From: Sphingomonas colocasiae
GTDB taxonomy: Bacteria; Pseudomonadota; Alphaproteobacteria; Sphingomonadales; Sphingomonadaceae
DNA: 64,000 nucleotides
Assembly (NCBI RefSeq): GCF_019880585.1
Contig: NZ_JAINVV010000005.1
Coordinates: 1-64,000 of the forward strand
Direction of reading: 5' to 3'
Shown: piece by piece, positions 63,473 through 64,000 of the stretch
How positions within the stretch are numbered: position 1 is the first letter of the stretch
How the letters are laid out: each line of letters begins with the position of its first letter
Notes under the pieces: generated by a model
Databases searched by the model: none
What the model saw: only the letters and a program-made list of their open reading frames with translations
What the model was told of the DNA's origin: nothing
Translations under genes and position numbers: made by a program

Positions 63473-63805
63473 TCAGACTTTCAAGAGAGCTGGATAACTA
63501 TTGCCCTCAAACTCGATATTGAAGCGACCGGCTTGACCCTTTTTCAGTTGCAAACACCCCTTGTCGACGTTCGTGACAACGCAGAGCGTCCCGCCTTCCG
63601 GTGGCGTGATAGCCGAAAGATCAAGCGGGTCGTCCTTGTCAGGTTCCATCAGGATCCATGGCGTGGCCGTCTGACCCTCGACGGTGATGATCACCTCCTT
63701 GCGGTCGGCTTTCACGACAACGGTCGGGACGTTCTCCACTGGGACCTGGGCCGAAACGGGCATAGAAGCGACGAGCGCTGCGATTGGGATCGTGCAGAAT
63801 TTCAT
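63473..63805 (-). CDS. Small secreted hypothetical protein
   Basis: This is a 110-residue protein. AAAGGAA lies before the ATG and there is a clear signal peptide (MKFCTIPIAALVASMPVSAQ). The mature part is beta-rich (TVVVKADRKEVIITVEGQ, GTLCVVTNVDKGCLQLKKGQ) with two Cys that could form a disulphide. No family is recognised. The codon use is less GC-biased than the conjugation genes. Confidence 0.65.
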   Translation of the reverse strand: MKFCTIPIAALVASMPVSAQVPVENVPTVVVKADRKEVIITVEGQTATPWILMEPDKDDPLDLSAITPPEGGTLCVVTNVDKGCLQLKKGQAGRFNIEFEGNSYPALLKV

Positions 63806-63890
63806 TATGTTTCCTTTCGCCCGAAGACCTCAAATGCCTATTGTGATGGACAATTTGGGCAGCCGAAGCCCGGTCCCCAGAAATGAGAGA

Positions 63891-64000
63891 TTACTGAGAT
63901 TTTTTCGCGGGCATTCCCCAAACGAGTGCGTTAACCTCTTCGATTGTCAACTTGCTGAGTTCGGACGCACGCGATGGAACCTCGATCGGGCCCGTTCGCC
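63891..64000 (-). CDS. 3' end of a gene entering from the right edge (partial)
   Basis: The minus-strand frame reads from the edge through SELSKLTIEEVNALVWGMPAK to a stop at 63891-63893. It is 85 bases upstream of the small secreted protein gene and on the same strand. The composition looks coding, but the fragment is too short to name. Confidence 0.4.
   Translation of the reverse strand, partial: RTGPIEVPSRASELSKLTIEEVNALVWGMPAKKSQ

Overview
The window reads as a chromosome segment of a sphingomonad alphaproteobacterium (Sphingomonadaceae; genus not resolvable). The grounds are high GC, MucR-type regulation, TonB-dependent receptors with FecI/FecR partners, and a recJ to tRNA-Glu junction that has been used as an integration site. 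No taxonomy search was possible.

Region 1 (1-6250) is ordinary chromosome. It holds the edge of an IS5-type element, an exported esterase-like protein divergent from a CocE/NonD hydrolase across a perfect palindrome, a membrane-anchored dihaem cytochrome c, recJ and tRNA-Glu(UUC).

Region 2 (6250-30230) is the conserved backbone of an integrative and conjugative element whose near end abuts tRNA-Glu. It carries a leftward Trb-type secretion operon (traG, a CopG-like gene, trbB-C-D-E, an ECF sigma gene, trbJ-L-F-G-I, a DUF2274 gene and an AlpA-like gene). These are followed by a MucR regulator, a DUF3363 relaxase, a hairpin that is a good oriT candidate, a lytic transglycosylase, a TraF-like S26 peptidase, small DNA-binding proteins, a ParB-like protein, DUF2958 and an ArdC-type antirestriction protein. 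No integrase and no second copy of the tRNA 3' end were seen, so the far end is probably outside the window or lost.

Region 3 (30300-33720) has envelope and secreted proteins, an outer-membrane barrel protein and GC-rich non-coding DNA with an orphan leftward terminator.

Region 4 (33775-43895) is the most novel part: four genes on the + strand whose ends overlap. They encode a ClpB-like AAA+ ATPase with a P-loop-less N-terminal half, a small radical SAM protein, a 2091-residue fusion (two zinc ribbons, a pseudokinase, a DUF4011/COG1112-type SF1 helicase and an MTES_1575-type nuclease) and a coiled-coil protein. Its location beside a mobile element and its parts list suggest an undescribed conflict or defence system.

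Region 5 (43997-62023) holds two paralogous surface-signalling and uptake modules, both leftward: ECF sigma, FecR anti-sigma, STN-domain TonB-dependent receptor, periplasmic M16 peptidase. An SDR gene and an extra sigma gene lie between them. A motif AAGGAAA-N13-TCTCC precedes three of the leftward genes at constant spacing and looks like the promoter of the sigma factor in the first module. The pairing suggests import and cleavage of a peptide or protein substrate. The last 1.3 kb holds poorly recognisable small genes.
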